From a bacterium (Candidatus Gribaldobacteria) CG10_big_fil_rev_8_21_14_0_10_37_21 (GTDB lineage: Bacteria; Patescibacteriota; Minisyncoccia; Minisyncoccales; CG1-02-41-26), in assembly GCA_002773495.1 (NCBI GenBank), contig PFAX01000030.1, positions 20,590 through 37,053 on the forward strand: 16,464 nt of DNA, read 5' to 3'. Position numbers and translations under genes: made by a program. The notes under the pieces are model-generated. The model did no database searches, was not told the origin of the DNA, and saw only the letters and a list, made by a program, of their open reading frames with translations. Positions within the stretch are counted from its first letter, which is position 1; every line of letters starts with the position of its first letter. Below are positions 1 to 6,255 of this stretch, piece by piece.

Positions 1-2190
1 TGAGACAGAAGAAAAAGCCATCGCCACAGCGGCAATTGCCGGATTCAAAAGCCAACCAGTCAAGGGGTATAAGACGCCAGCCGCTATGGGAATACCCAAA
101 ATATTATAACCAAACGCCCAGAAAAGATTTTGTTTGATTTTAGCTAAAGTATACCTGCTTAAATCCATAGATAAAACAACATCTCTTAAATCATCTTTGA
201 TTAAGACAATTTCTCCGGTTTCCATTGCCACGTCTGTGCCAGATCCCAAGGCAATGCCTAAATCCGCTTGAGCCAAAGCCGGAGCGTCATTAATCCCGTC
301 GCCAACCATGGCCACAATACTTCCTTCGCTTTGTAGTTTTTTGATTTCAGCTGATTTTTCTTGCGGCAATACCTCGGCTAAAACCCTATCTATGCCAAGC
401 TGTTCGGCAATCGCTTTGCCAACGCGCTGATTATCACCGGTAATAATAGCGACTTTTTTACCCATCTGATGAAGCATCTTAACCGCTTCTTTTGAATGTT
501 CCTTTAAAGTATCAGCCACAGCGATAATCCCAACAAGATCTTTATCTTGGCTTAGAATCATCGCTGTTTTGCCCTGATTTTCCAAGGCAATCATTTTTTC
601 TTCTATTGTACTTGCGTCAATCTGGTTATCAAACATCAATTTTCTTGTCCCAAGAAGCATTTTTTTACCGCTTAACTCGGCTGAAACGCCACAACCAGGA
701 ATGGCTTGGAAATTTTTTACTTCTGAAAAATTAATCTTTTCTTCTCTCGCTTTATTGACAATGGCCTGAGCTAAAGGATGTTCAGAATTTTTTTCCACTG
801 AAGCCGCAATTTGCAAAATATAATTTTCGCTAATCTCATTTTTGACTTTAATAATATCTGTAATGCTGGGCTCTCCCTTGGTTAAAGTGCCTGTCTTATC
901 AAAAACGACAATCTTGACATCTCTGGCAATTTCCAGGGCTTTGCCGCTTTTGATTAAAATTCCCTGTTTGGCGGCCAAGCCAGTTCCCATCATTACTGCG
1001 GTTGGCGTGGCTAATCCTAAAGCACAAGGGCAAGCAATAATTAAAACAGCAATAAAAGCGATTAAAGCAAAAACAAAACCAAATCCTAAAAGTAGCCACA
1101 CTAAGAAGGTAAGCAGGGCCAAAACAAAAACAGTGGGCACAAAATAAAGGGCAACCTTATCAGCTAAAAGCTGAATGGGCGCCTTAGAGCCCATTGCTTC
1201 CTCAACTATTTTTATAATTTGAGCCAGCATCGTATCTTTGCCAACTCGGCTTGCTTTAAATTTCAAAACGCCGGTTTTATTAATAGTGGCACCAATTATT
1301 TCATTGCCTTGTCTCTTTTCAACCGGGAGCCCCTCACCGGTAATGGCTTTTTCGTCAACAGCAGAATAGCCGTCAATAACCATTCCATCAACAGGAATTT
1401 TTTCGCCTGGCTTTACCAAAATAATATCCCCGACTTTTACTTCAGAAATAGGGATTTTTATTTCCTGTCCATCTTTAATCAGCAAGGCCTGTTTTGGCTG
1501 CAGCCCGATTAATTTTTTAATCGCTTCGCTTGTCTTGCCCTTAGTGATGGCTTCTAAATATTTTCCCAAGAGGATAAAAATAAGGATAAAAGCGGCTATT
1601 TCGTAATATAAAGCAGCCATTTCATATTCTCCAACCCCAAACCAAACAAGCAAAGAAACCGCCACGCTATAAATATAGGCAGCTGAAGTGCCTATAAAAA
1701 TCAAAGAATCCATATTGGGCGTCCTTCTTAAAATCGCTTTTAACCCAGAGGTATAAAGCTTAAAAGCAACTATAATCACCGGGGTGGCCAGCAGAAATTG
1801 AATCAGGTGTTCGTTCATTCCAATGATTTTTGGGATAGGCAAACCAACCATCATTCCCATTGAAACATAAAGCAAGGGGATGCCAAAAATCAAGGCAAGA
1901 ATAAACCTTGTTTTTAAATTTTTAATTTCCTGAATCTTTTCTTTTTTCTGATGGTCGCACATTTCTTCTTCAGCGGTTTCCCCTATTGCCTTGTACCCCA
2001 GTTTTTCAATAATCTTTTGAATTCTGGCGATACTTATTTCAACAGAATCAAATTCCAAATATAATTTTTCTGAAGCAAAATTAACATTAGCTGATAAAAC
2101 GCCTTTTGCTTTTTTTAAGGCATTTTCAATCGCAACAGAGCAACTTGCACAATGCATGCCGGAAATGTTTAAAATTATTTTTTGTTTCAT
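1..2190 (-). CDS. copA: Cu(I)-exporting P1B-type ATPase CopA (C-terminus cut by window edge)
   Basis: ATP-driven export of Cu(I), probably also Ag(I), across the cytoplasmic membrane. I translated it by hand from ATG at 2190: 730 codons are visible with no stop. An N-terminal heavy-metal domain has GMHCASC near residue 13. The actuator-domain TGE is at 284-286. The transmembrane copper site is CPC 387-389 in the sequence ACPCALGLATP. The phosphorylated Asp431 lies in DKTGT, the nucleotide-domain HP is at 471-472, and the hinge GDGIND is at 630-635. The last visible residues, MAFSSVS, belong to the TM8 signature, so only about 10-25 residues should be missing at the left. The residue after TGE is Gly, where Ser, Pro or Ala is more usual. 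It is the third gene of a copper operon, starting 17 bp after the upstream stop with no good ribosome binding site. The family call is very safe; copper rather than silver preference is inferred from motifs and neighbours. Confidence 0.95.
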   Translation of the reverse strand, partial: MKQKIILNISGMHCASCSVAIENALKKAKGVLSANVNFASEKLYLEFDSVEISIARIQKIIEKLGYKAIGETAEEEMCDHQKKEKIQEIKNLKTRFILALIFGIPLLYVSMGMMVGLPIPKIIGMNEHLIQFLLATPVIIVAFKLYTSGLKAILRRTPNMDSLIFIGTSAAYIYSVAVSLLVWFGVGEYEMAALYYEIAAFILIFILLGKYLEAITKGKTSEAIKKLIGLQPKQALLIKDGQEIKIPISEVKVGDIILVKPGEKIPVDGMVIDGYSAVDEKAITGEGLPVEKRQGNEIIGATINKTGVLKFKASRVGKDTMLAQIIKIVEEAMGSKAPIQLLADKVALYFVPTVFVLALLTFLVWLLLGFGFVFALIAFIAVLIIACPCALGLATPTAVMMGTGLAAKQGILIKSGKALEIARDVKIVVFDKTGTLTKGEPSITDIIKVKNEISENYILQIAASVEKNSEHPLAQAIVNKAREEKINFSEVKNFQAIPGCGVSAELSGKKMLLGTRKLMFDNQIDASTIEEKMIALENQGKTAMILSQDKDLVGIIAVADTLKEHSKEAVKMLHQMGKKVAIITGDNQRVGKAIAEQLGIDRVLAEVLPQEKSAEIKKLQSEGSIVAMVGDGINDAPALAQADLGIALGSGTDVAMETGEIVLIKDDLRDVVLSMDLSRYTLAKIKQNLFWAFGYNILGIPIAAGVLYPLTGWLLNPAIAAVAMAFSSVS

Positions 2191-2207
2191 TTTTTTTCGA
2201 TTATTTT

Positions 2208-3734
2208 TTATTGCCCTCCTCCACAACCACAGCCACCCGTCCCTTCGCCCCCCCCACAACTTTGAGCGCCAGAGGGAATAATGGCGACAGAAGAGTCGTC
2301 AGCTTGGGCGGTATTTAAAATGTCAGTTGAGCCAGTCACCTTGTCTGAAACAACCTCAATGGTGCCTGAAACCATGCCCATCCAACAACTAAAGCGGTAT
2401 TTGCCTGGCTTCTCGGGTGTAAACTCTTTAACCGAAGTTTGGCCTCTATTTAAGCTAACCTGCCCCTCAAAAAGTGATTTAGAAATAATCGCATTTGTAC
2501 AACCACTTGTACCTATGTCTGTTATTTCCCATCTAACTGGAATACCAACCTTTACTTTTAGATAATTTGGCTTATAACCAGAAGAATCGGCTTGCATCTT
2601 AAGCAATTGTTTGCCATCAACAATAATGGCCAGACCTTCCTCGTTTTGAGTATTGCCGTTACTGTTATTAGAAAACGAACCTAATAGGCCAGAAAAACCG
2701 CTATAGCCAAGCACATTTAGTTGGCTATTGACATTAAAAAGGGCAAAAAATAAAACAACTACGCCAGCGATACGGGCAAACTGCAAAGAGGTGTGGGGCT
2801 TGTTAGAAAATTTAACCGCTGAAAACCCAATCCCGAGCAAGGCCGGAGCAGTCCCTAAAGCGAAAAAACCCATAATAAGGGCGGCCTGAACAGGGTTGCC
2901 CGAAAGCAAGGCCAGACCTTGGGCTGTAATTGTAAAACCACAAGGTAAAAAGAAAGTTAAGGCGCCCATAAAAAGTGGCATTGTTTTGCCTCGAAAATTC
3001 TTTTCATTCGCGACATATCTAGTGACAGACCTAGGCATTGTTAATTGGAAATTTCTAAAAGCTTTGATTCCCAACATTTGTAAGGCCAAAAAAATCATCA
3101 TAATTGAAACAGCAATCACTAAAAATGGAGCAAGCCCAAGGGTAAACTGAAGCTTACTGCCAACTATGCCTAAAATCGCGCCCAATAAAGTAAACCCTAA
3201 AACCCTGCCCAAATTAAACATAAAATGAGGTTGAAGCTTATCTTTTGTTGAATTCTTCTGACCGTACAAACCATCCCATTGTTTAGAAAGTGAAAGGACT
3301 AACCCGCCAACTAAAGCAGCACAACTCGAAAATCCAGCCAAGAGGCCAAAGAGAAGAAAAGCAGGCAAAGATGATTTAGCCCCTACATTAATAAAATTGC
3401 TCACCCCAAGCTTATTTAAGAACCACCAAATAGCCAAAACAGCTAAGGAAATTATTACAACAGAAGAAAGGTTATTATTTTCGCCATTACTCTCTTTAGC
3501 GCCCTCTTTTTCCTTGGACTTATCAAAGAAAGTATAGCCGGATTCTTTAAACATTTTGTTTAACTCCTCAATTGTTGGCTTGCCACCTTCGTACTCAATC
3601 AAAACTTCGCCCTTGTCGGACTTCGCTTCAACTGACTTAATATTTTTTAATTCTAATAAGCTTTTTTCAATTACTATCTCGCACGAGGCACAATGAGTAC
3701 CCTTAACGAAATAAAGATGTTCTTTTGTTTTCAT
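2208..3734 (-). CDS. HMA - SafE/DsbD-like membrane protein - cupredoxin fusion, copper handling
   Basis: A 508-residue multidomain protein. Residues 5-70 form a heavy-metal-associated domain with GTHCASC (Cys15, Cys18). A first hydrophobic segment lies near 90-110. About 118-340 is a polytopic TauE/SafE (UreH/DsbD-type) domain with the conserved cysteine loops SSCA and LPCGF. Residues about 365-465 resemble a cupredoxin domain, with possible copper ligands in TSGCTN and SCWMGM. The C-terminus is very Cys/Gly-rich (SCGGG...GGCGCGGGQ) and could bind further metal. It sits 14 bp after csoR and 17 bp before copA. A plausible role, inferred, is passing copper or electrons across the membrane to a surface-side cupredoxin, next to CopA efflux. 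'Sulfite exporter' would be a misleading product name. Domain calls are by eye; transport direction is unknown. Confidence 0.85.
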   Translation of the reverse strand: MKTKEHLYFVKGTHCASCEIVIEKSLLELKNIKSVEAKSDKGEVLIEYEGGKPTIEELNKMFKESGYTFFDKSKEKEGAKESNGENNNLSSVVIISLAVLAIWWFLNKLGVSNFINVGAKSSLPAFLLFGLLAGFSSCAALVGGLVLSLSKQWDGLYGQKNSTKDKLQPHFMFNLGRVLGFTLLGAILGIVGSKLQFTLGLAPFLVIAVSIMMIFLALQMLGIKAFRNFQLTMPRSVTRYVANEKNFRGKTMPLFMGALTFFLPCGFTITAQGLALLSGNPVQAALIMGFFALGTAPALLGIGFSAVKFSNKPHTSLQFARIAGVVVLFFALFNVNSQLNVLGYSGFSGLLGSFSNNSNGNTQNEEGLAIIVDGKQLLKMQADSSGYKPNYLKVKVGIPVRWEITDIGTSGCTNAIISKSLFEGQVSLNRGQTSVKEFTPEKPGKYRFSCWMGMVSGTIEVVSDKVTGSTDILNTAQADDSSVAIIPSGAQSCGGGEGTGGCGCGGGQ

Positions 3735-3748
3735 ATATTTGTTTATTA

Positions 3749-4024
3749 TTACTTATTAGCTAATTTAGTTACTTTTAAAATTTCTTCAATCATTTCTTGC
3801 TTTCTTTTTTCCGAGCTTACTTGCATAGCTTTTTTAAAACAAATGTTTAAATGGCTTTCCATTAAAAGCTGGTGGGCTGATTTTAAAAGCCCCAAAACCG
3901 CTAAGTTTTGTTGCATAATGTCAATACAATAATCATTGTTACTCATCATCTCAACGACCTTGCTCAATAAACTATTCGCTTTTTTAAAAGCGATTAAGGC
4001 CTTTTCTCTTTTGTTCATTTGCAT
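3749..4024 (-). CDS. csoR: CsoR-type copper-sensing repressor (DUF156)
   Basis: A 91-residue all-helical protein of the CsoR/RcnR/FrmR family. It contains the Cu(I)-sensing triad of true CsoR proteins: Cys33 in YCIDIMQQ, and His58 and Cys62 in HLNIC. In the known family the apo tetramer binds DNA and Cu(I) binding releases it. It is the first gene of the operon with the SafE-like fusion and copA, and a dyad operator lies over its own promoter, so autoregulation is expected. ATG at 4024 is used; an in-frame ATG two codons later (4018) is equally possible, as neither has a Shine-Dalgarno sequence. The length is typical of the family. Copper, rather than nickel or formaldehyde, is inferred from the C-H-C triad plus copA. 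Confidence 0.92.
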   Translation of the reverse strand: MQMNKREKALIAFKKANSLLSKVVEMMSNNDYCIDIMQQNLAVLGLLKSAHQLLMESHLNICFKKAMQVSSEKRKQEMIEEILKVTKLANK

Positions 4025-4051
4025 ATTTTTGCTTGTTAATTATTAATGTAA

Positions 4052-4074
4052 TACCCATACCTATGGTGTAGGTA
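4052..4074. promoter_or_regulatory. CsoR-type operator (dyad TACC...GGTA)
   Basis: An imperfect palindrome centred at 4063: TACCCATACC, a three-base centre, then GGTGTAGGTA. Eight of the ten outer base pairs are symmetric. Known CsoR sites have the same TACC-core-GGTA shape with C/G runs. It begins about 5 bp downstream of the -10 box and covers the predicted transcription start, so binding should block the csoR-SafE-copA promoter. The function is inferred from position and sequence. Confidence 0.82.
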
Positions 4075-4079
4075 ACTTT

Positions 4080-4108
4080 ACTATATCCTATCCGTAAAAC
4101 CTTGTCAA
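4080..4108 (-). promoter_or_regulatory. sigma70-type promoter of the copper operon
   Basis: On the minus strand TTGACA (4108-4103) is followed by a 17-bp spacer and TATAGT (4085-4080). That is a consensus -35 box, ideal spacing, and a -10 box one base from consensus. The start site is expected near 4073, inside the CsoR operator, leaving a leader of about 50 nt before csoR. Confidence 0.85.
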
Positions 4109-4176
4109 GAAAAAAGTTATTCACAGGCCTTAGCTTGTCATCTGGCCGCCTTGCAGGGCTTGCTTTTGAGGGTAAT

Positions 4177-4195
4177 TTCCTTTAAAGTAAAGGAA
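4177..4195 (+). promoter_or_regulatory. tgt ribosome binding site inside a small hairpin
   Basis: AAGGA ends about 5 nt before the tgt ATG at 4200 and supports that start. The same bases form the right arm of a perfect 8-bp inverted repeat (TTCCTTTA at 4177-4184 with TAAAGGAA at 4188-4195, three-base loop). Folding would hide the ribosome binding site. Whether it regulates translation is inference. Confidence 0.5.
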
Positions 4196-4199
4196 GTTT

Positions 4200-5405
4200 A
4201 TGGCTTTTAAGGTTTTACAAAAAAGCAAGAAATCAAAGGCAAGGTTGGGAGTGATTAAAACTCCGAACGGGGTTTTGCATACGCCCGCTTTCTTTCCAGT
4301 GGCCACCTTAGCTAACCTAAAAACCCTTGATTCCTCTGACATTCAAACCCTTGGGTTTGAGGCGGTTCTATGCAACACCTATCATTTAATGCTAAAGCCG
4401 GGGAGTAAAATAGTCCAAAAAATGGGCGGCCTACATAATTTTATGAACTTTAAAGGTATTGTAGCAACGGATTCAGGAGGGTTCCAGGTTTTTAGTTTGG
4501 GTAGCGGGTTAGAACACGGGGTTGGCAAAATAGCTAAAATTTTTCCCGGGAAAGCCAAAGCCAAAAAAACAGCAAACTGGAAGGAGCTTAGCTCCTTCCT
4601 TGAAAGCAAGCGAAAGAAAAAATCGCTTTTGAAAATAAAAGAGGAGGGCGTTTATTTCCAAAACTACCTTTCTGGGGAGGAATTGTTTCTTTCACCAGAA
4701 ATTTCAATCCAAATCCAACAAGAATTAGCAGCTGACATTATTTTTGCTTTTGATGAATGCACCTCTCCCTTACACGACAAGGATTATACCAGATTAGCTT
4801 TAGAAAGAACTCACCGCTGGGCTTTGCGTTGCCTTGAGCAACAGCAAAAAGCGAATGGCAAAAAGCGAATGGCAAAACAGATGCTCTTTGGGATTATTCA
4901 GGGCGGGGAGTATAAAGATTTAAGGGAAAAAAGTGCTAAGTTTATTGGCTCGCTTGATTTTGACGGCTTTGGCATTGGGGGTTCGTTGGGTAAAACAAAA
5001 AACAAAATGTACCAAATCCTTGACTGGACAATCCCGCTTCTACCCGAAAATAAACCTCGCCATCTATTAGGTATTGGCCATTTAGAGGACTTTGAAAAAG
5101 CAATCAAAAAAGGAGTTGACCTTTTTGATTGCGTTTACCCAACAAGAGTTGCCAGGCATGGCGTAGCCATTTTAAGCAAAACCCAAAACATAAACCTGCA
5201 AAAATCAATCTTTTTGCAAGACAAAAACCCCCTTTCAAAGGATTGTCTTTGTCCTACTTGCCAAAATTATTCTCGGGCCTATGTTTCGCACCTAATAAGA
5301 GCTAAAGAAATAACTGGCATGCGCTTGTTAACGCTTCACAACCTTTACTTTTTTAAGAATTTCATAGAGAATACAAGAAAGTGCATTAAACTTGGCAAAA
5401 TTTAA
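4200..5405 (+). CDS. tgt: Queuine/preQ1 tRNA-guanine transglycosylase
   Basis: Exchanges guanine-34 of GUN-anticodon tRNAs for preQ1 in bacterial queuosine synthesis. The 401-residue TIM-barrel protein carries TDSGGFQVFSL with base-catalyst Asp91, FGIIQGG and GIGGSLG in substrate binding, DCVYPTR with likely nucleophile Asp310, and a zinc site at Cys349, Cys351, Cys354 and His380 (DCLCPTC ... LHN). The Cys354-His380 spacing equals that of the Zymomonas enzyme. It is longer than the usual 370-380 because of a lysine-rich insertion around residues 105-145, between the SLG loop and the GVYF strand. A 14-nt tandem repeat lies at 4845-4872, just before LFGIIQGG. It is divergent from the copper operon. 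The family call is firm; no other queuosine gene is in this window. Confidence 0.96.
   Translation: MAFKVLQKSKKSKARLGVIKTPNGVLHTPAFFPVATLANLKTLDSSDIQTLGFEAVLCNTYHLMLKPGSKIVQKMGGLHNFMNFKGIVATDSGGFQVFSLGSGLEHGVGKIAKIFPGKAKAKKTANWKELSSFLESKRKKKSLLKIKEEGVYFQNYLSGEELFLSPEISIQIQQELAADIIFAFDECTSPLHDKDYTRLALERTHRWALRCLEQQQKANGKKRMAKQMLFGIIQGGEYKDLREKSAKFIGSLDFDGFGIGGSLGKTKNKMYQILDWTIPLLPENKPRHLLGIGHLEDFEKAIKKGVDLFDCVYPTRVARHGVAILSKTQNINLQKSIFLQDKNPLSKDCLCPTCQNYSRAYVSHLIRAKEITGMRLLTLHNLYFFKNFIENTRKCIKLGKI
4845..4872 (+). repeat. 14-nt tandem repeat inside tgt
   Basis: Two perfect adjacent copies of CAAAAAGCGAATGG (4845-4858 and 4859-4872), followed by a partial third copy. The unit is not a multiple of three, so the copies are read in different frames (KANGK then KRMAK). 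It lies in a length-variable loop before the conserved FGIIQGG motif. Confidence 0.85.
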
Positions 5406-5411
5406 GGAATA

Positions 5412-5450
5412 GCCCGCCTACGCCCTCGCTTTGCTCGGACTTCGGCGGGC
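5412..5450. repeat. GC-rich inverted repeat after tgt
   Basis: GCCCGCC (5412-5418) pairs perfectly with GGCGGGC (5444-5450) across a 25-nt loop. It starts 7 nt after the tgt stop. No T-tract follows, so it is not a classic intrinsic terminator. It could protect the 3' end, be a weak terminator or be a dispersed repeat. Confidence 0.55.
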
Positions 5451-5453
5451 GTA

Positions 5454-5490
5454 AGAATAACTAAACTCGCTTCGCTCGATAAGTTATTCT
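5454..5490. repeat. AT-rich inverted repeat immediately upstream of tRNA-Ala
   Basis: AGAATAACT (5454-5462) is the perfect complement of AGTTATTCT (5482-5490), with a 19-nt loop. It ends 3 nt before the tRNA. The loop (CTCGCTTCGCTCG) resembles the loop of the preceding repeat (CTCGCTTTGCTCGG), suggesting related elements. It could be a processing signal for a tgt-tRNA transcript; this is inference. Confidence 0.55.
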
Positions 5491-5493
5491 AAC

Positions 5494-5567
5494 GGGCCTG
5501 TAGTACAGTGGTAATACATTCCCTTCGCATGGGAAAGGCGGGAGTTCGATTCTCCCCAGGTCCACCA
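5494..5567 (+). tRNA. tRNA-Ala (anticodon CGC), CCA encoded
   Basis: A full cloverleaf folds by hand. The acceptor GGGCCTG pairs with CAGGTCC and contains the G3:U70 wobble (5496:5561), the alanine identity element. The 3-bp D stem is GTA/TAC. The anticodon stem TTCCC/GGGAA carries the loop TTCGCAT with anticodon CGC (5526-5528), reading GCG. The T arm is GGGAG-TTCGATT-CTCCC. Discriminator A and the CCA tail (5565-5567) are encoded. The D loop is short, making 74 nt including CCA. Confidence 0.95.
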
Positions 5568-5611
5568 ATTTTCTTGTAGAAATTATTATCATCTTAATTA
5601 TTAACTTATCT

Positions 5612-5998
5612 ATGTATCAACCGCATCAATTGGGTAAGTGGGGGGAGGGAAAAGCCGAGGAATATCTAAAAAACAAGGGGTATAAAATCTTAGAAAAAAA
5701 CTTTAAACAAAAATGGGGCGAAATAGATCTTATAGCTTTTAAGAAAGATGTTTTGGTCTTTGTTGAAGTTAAAACAATTGAAAAGCTAGGCCCAGAAGAA
5801 CCCTTTTTCCCAGAAGACGAGCTTAACGAAAGAAAAGCATACCAGCTTAGAAAAATGATTCAACTTTACTTTGATTTTAAAAAGATAAGCCCAGAAACCG
5901 CTTGCCAAATAGACATTATTGCTATTGAAAAACAAGGCCAAGGCGAAAAAGAATTTGATTTAAGGCATTATGAAAACGCTTTTGAAGATAATTTTTAA
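5612..5998 (+). CDS. yraN: YraN family (UPF0102) endonuclease-fold protein
   Basis: A 128-residue protein, typical for this family, which has a restriction-endonuclease-like fold but no firmly settled function. The start GKWGEGKAEEYLKNKGY matches the family's N-terminal helix. The nuclease-type core follows: Glu37 and Asp39 in GEIDLIAF, then Glu52 and Lys54 in VFVEVK. It begins 44 nt after the tRNA gene; no Shine-Dalgarno sequence precedes the ATG at 5612, which is in an AT-rich run. Family membership is confident; nuclease activity is inferred from the conserved residues. Confidence 0.9.
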   Translation: MYQPHQLGKWGEGKAEEYLKNKGYKILEKNFKQKWGEIDLIAFKKDVLVFVEVKTIEKLGPEEPFFPEDELNERKAYQLRKMIQLYFDFKKISPETACQIDIIAIEKQGQGEKEFDLRHYENAFEDNF

Positions 5999-6020
5999 TG
6001 GGTTTTTGGTCAGCTTTAAT

Positions 6021-6049
6021 TTGACAAGGGCTTTTTAGTTTGGTATACT
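6021..6049 (+). promoter_or_regulatory. sigma70-type promoter of nusA-comM
   Basis: TTGACA (6021-6026), a 17-bp spacer, and TATACT (6044-6049). A start near 6055-6057 is predicted, leaving a leader of about 200 nt before nusA. Confidence 0.85.
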
Positions 6050-6054
6050 TTATC

Positions 6055-6081
6055 AAAGGTTGGTTCGCGAGAACAACCTTT
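6055..6081 (+). promoter_or_regulatory. 5'-terminal hairpin with GCGA (GNRA) tetraloop in the nusA leader
   Basis: AAAGGTTG (6055-6062) pairs with CAACCTTT (6074-6081). A bulged G6063 and TTC/GAA continue the stem to a GCGA loop at 6067-6070. It coincides with the predicted transcript start, so the mRNA would begin in a stable stem. No T-run follows, so a terminator is unlikely. A role in RNA stability is inference. Confidence 0.6.
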
Positions 6082-6097
6082 ATTTAATAATAAAACC

Positions 6098-6243
6098 CTA
6101 AATTCAAAATCCTAAACCCTAAAAAATATCAAATAAAAAAATCGAAGCCAAAAACATTCCTTTTAAAAGGTAAAAATTTGGAACATTTGAGAATTAGAAT
6201 TTTTAATTTGTTTAGTGTTTAGAAATTAGATATTAGAATTTAG
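6098..6243 (+). repeat. Nested long-range inverted repeats in the AT-rich nusA leader
   Basis: Two pairs of complementary segments nest correctly. CTAAATTC (6098-6105) pairs perfectly with 6236-6243. A 12-nt segment at 6112-6123 (CTAAACCCTAAA) pairs with 6211-6222 with one mismatch. A 12-bp palindrome CCTTTTAAAAGG sits between them (6159-6170). Together they would fold most of the leader and end 12 nt before the nusA ATG. It matches no riboswitch I recognise. Confidence 0.5.
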
Positions 6244-6255
6244 AGCTTAAATAAT

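Noticed and set aside
842..1512. Plus-strand reading frames inside copA
   Set aside because: They lie opposite the firmly identified CopA coding sequence and show no family features.
2208..3734. Annotation as a sulfite exporter
   Set aside because: The SafE-type domain is shared by many transporters; the HMA and cupredoxin-like parts plus csoR and copA neighbours indicate copper handling instead.
4160..4188. Promoter TTGCTT-17 bp-TAAAGT for tgt
   Set aside because: Both boxes are weak, and it would start transcription at or beyond the clear ribosome binding site, so the match is probably chance.
5406..5493. Intrinsic terminator for tgt
   Set aside because: The two hairpins there are not followed by a run of T, and the tRNA begins 3 nt after the second.
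6090..6125. Telomere-like CCCTAAA repeats
   Set aside because: Only two imperfect occurrences in an AT-rich bacterial leader; they are better explained as one arm of the inverted repeat.
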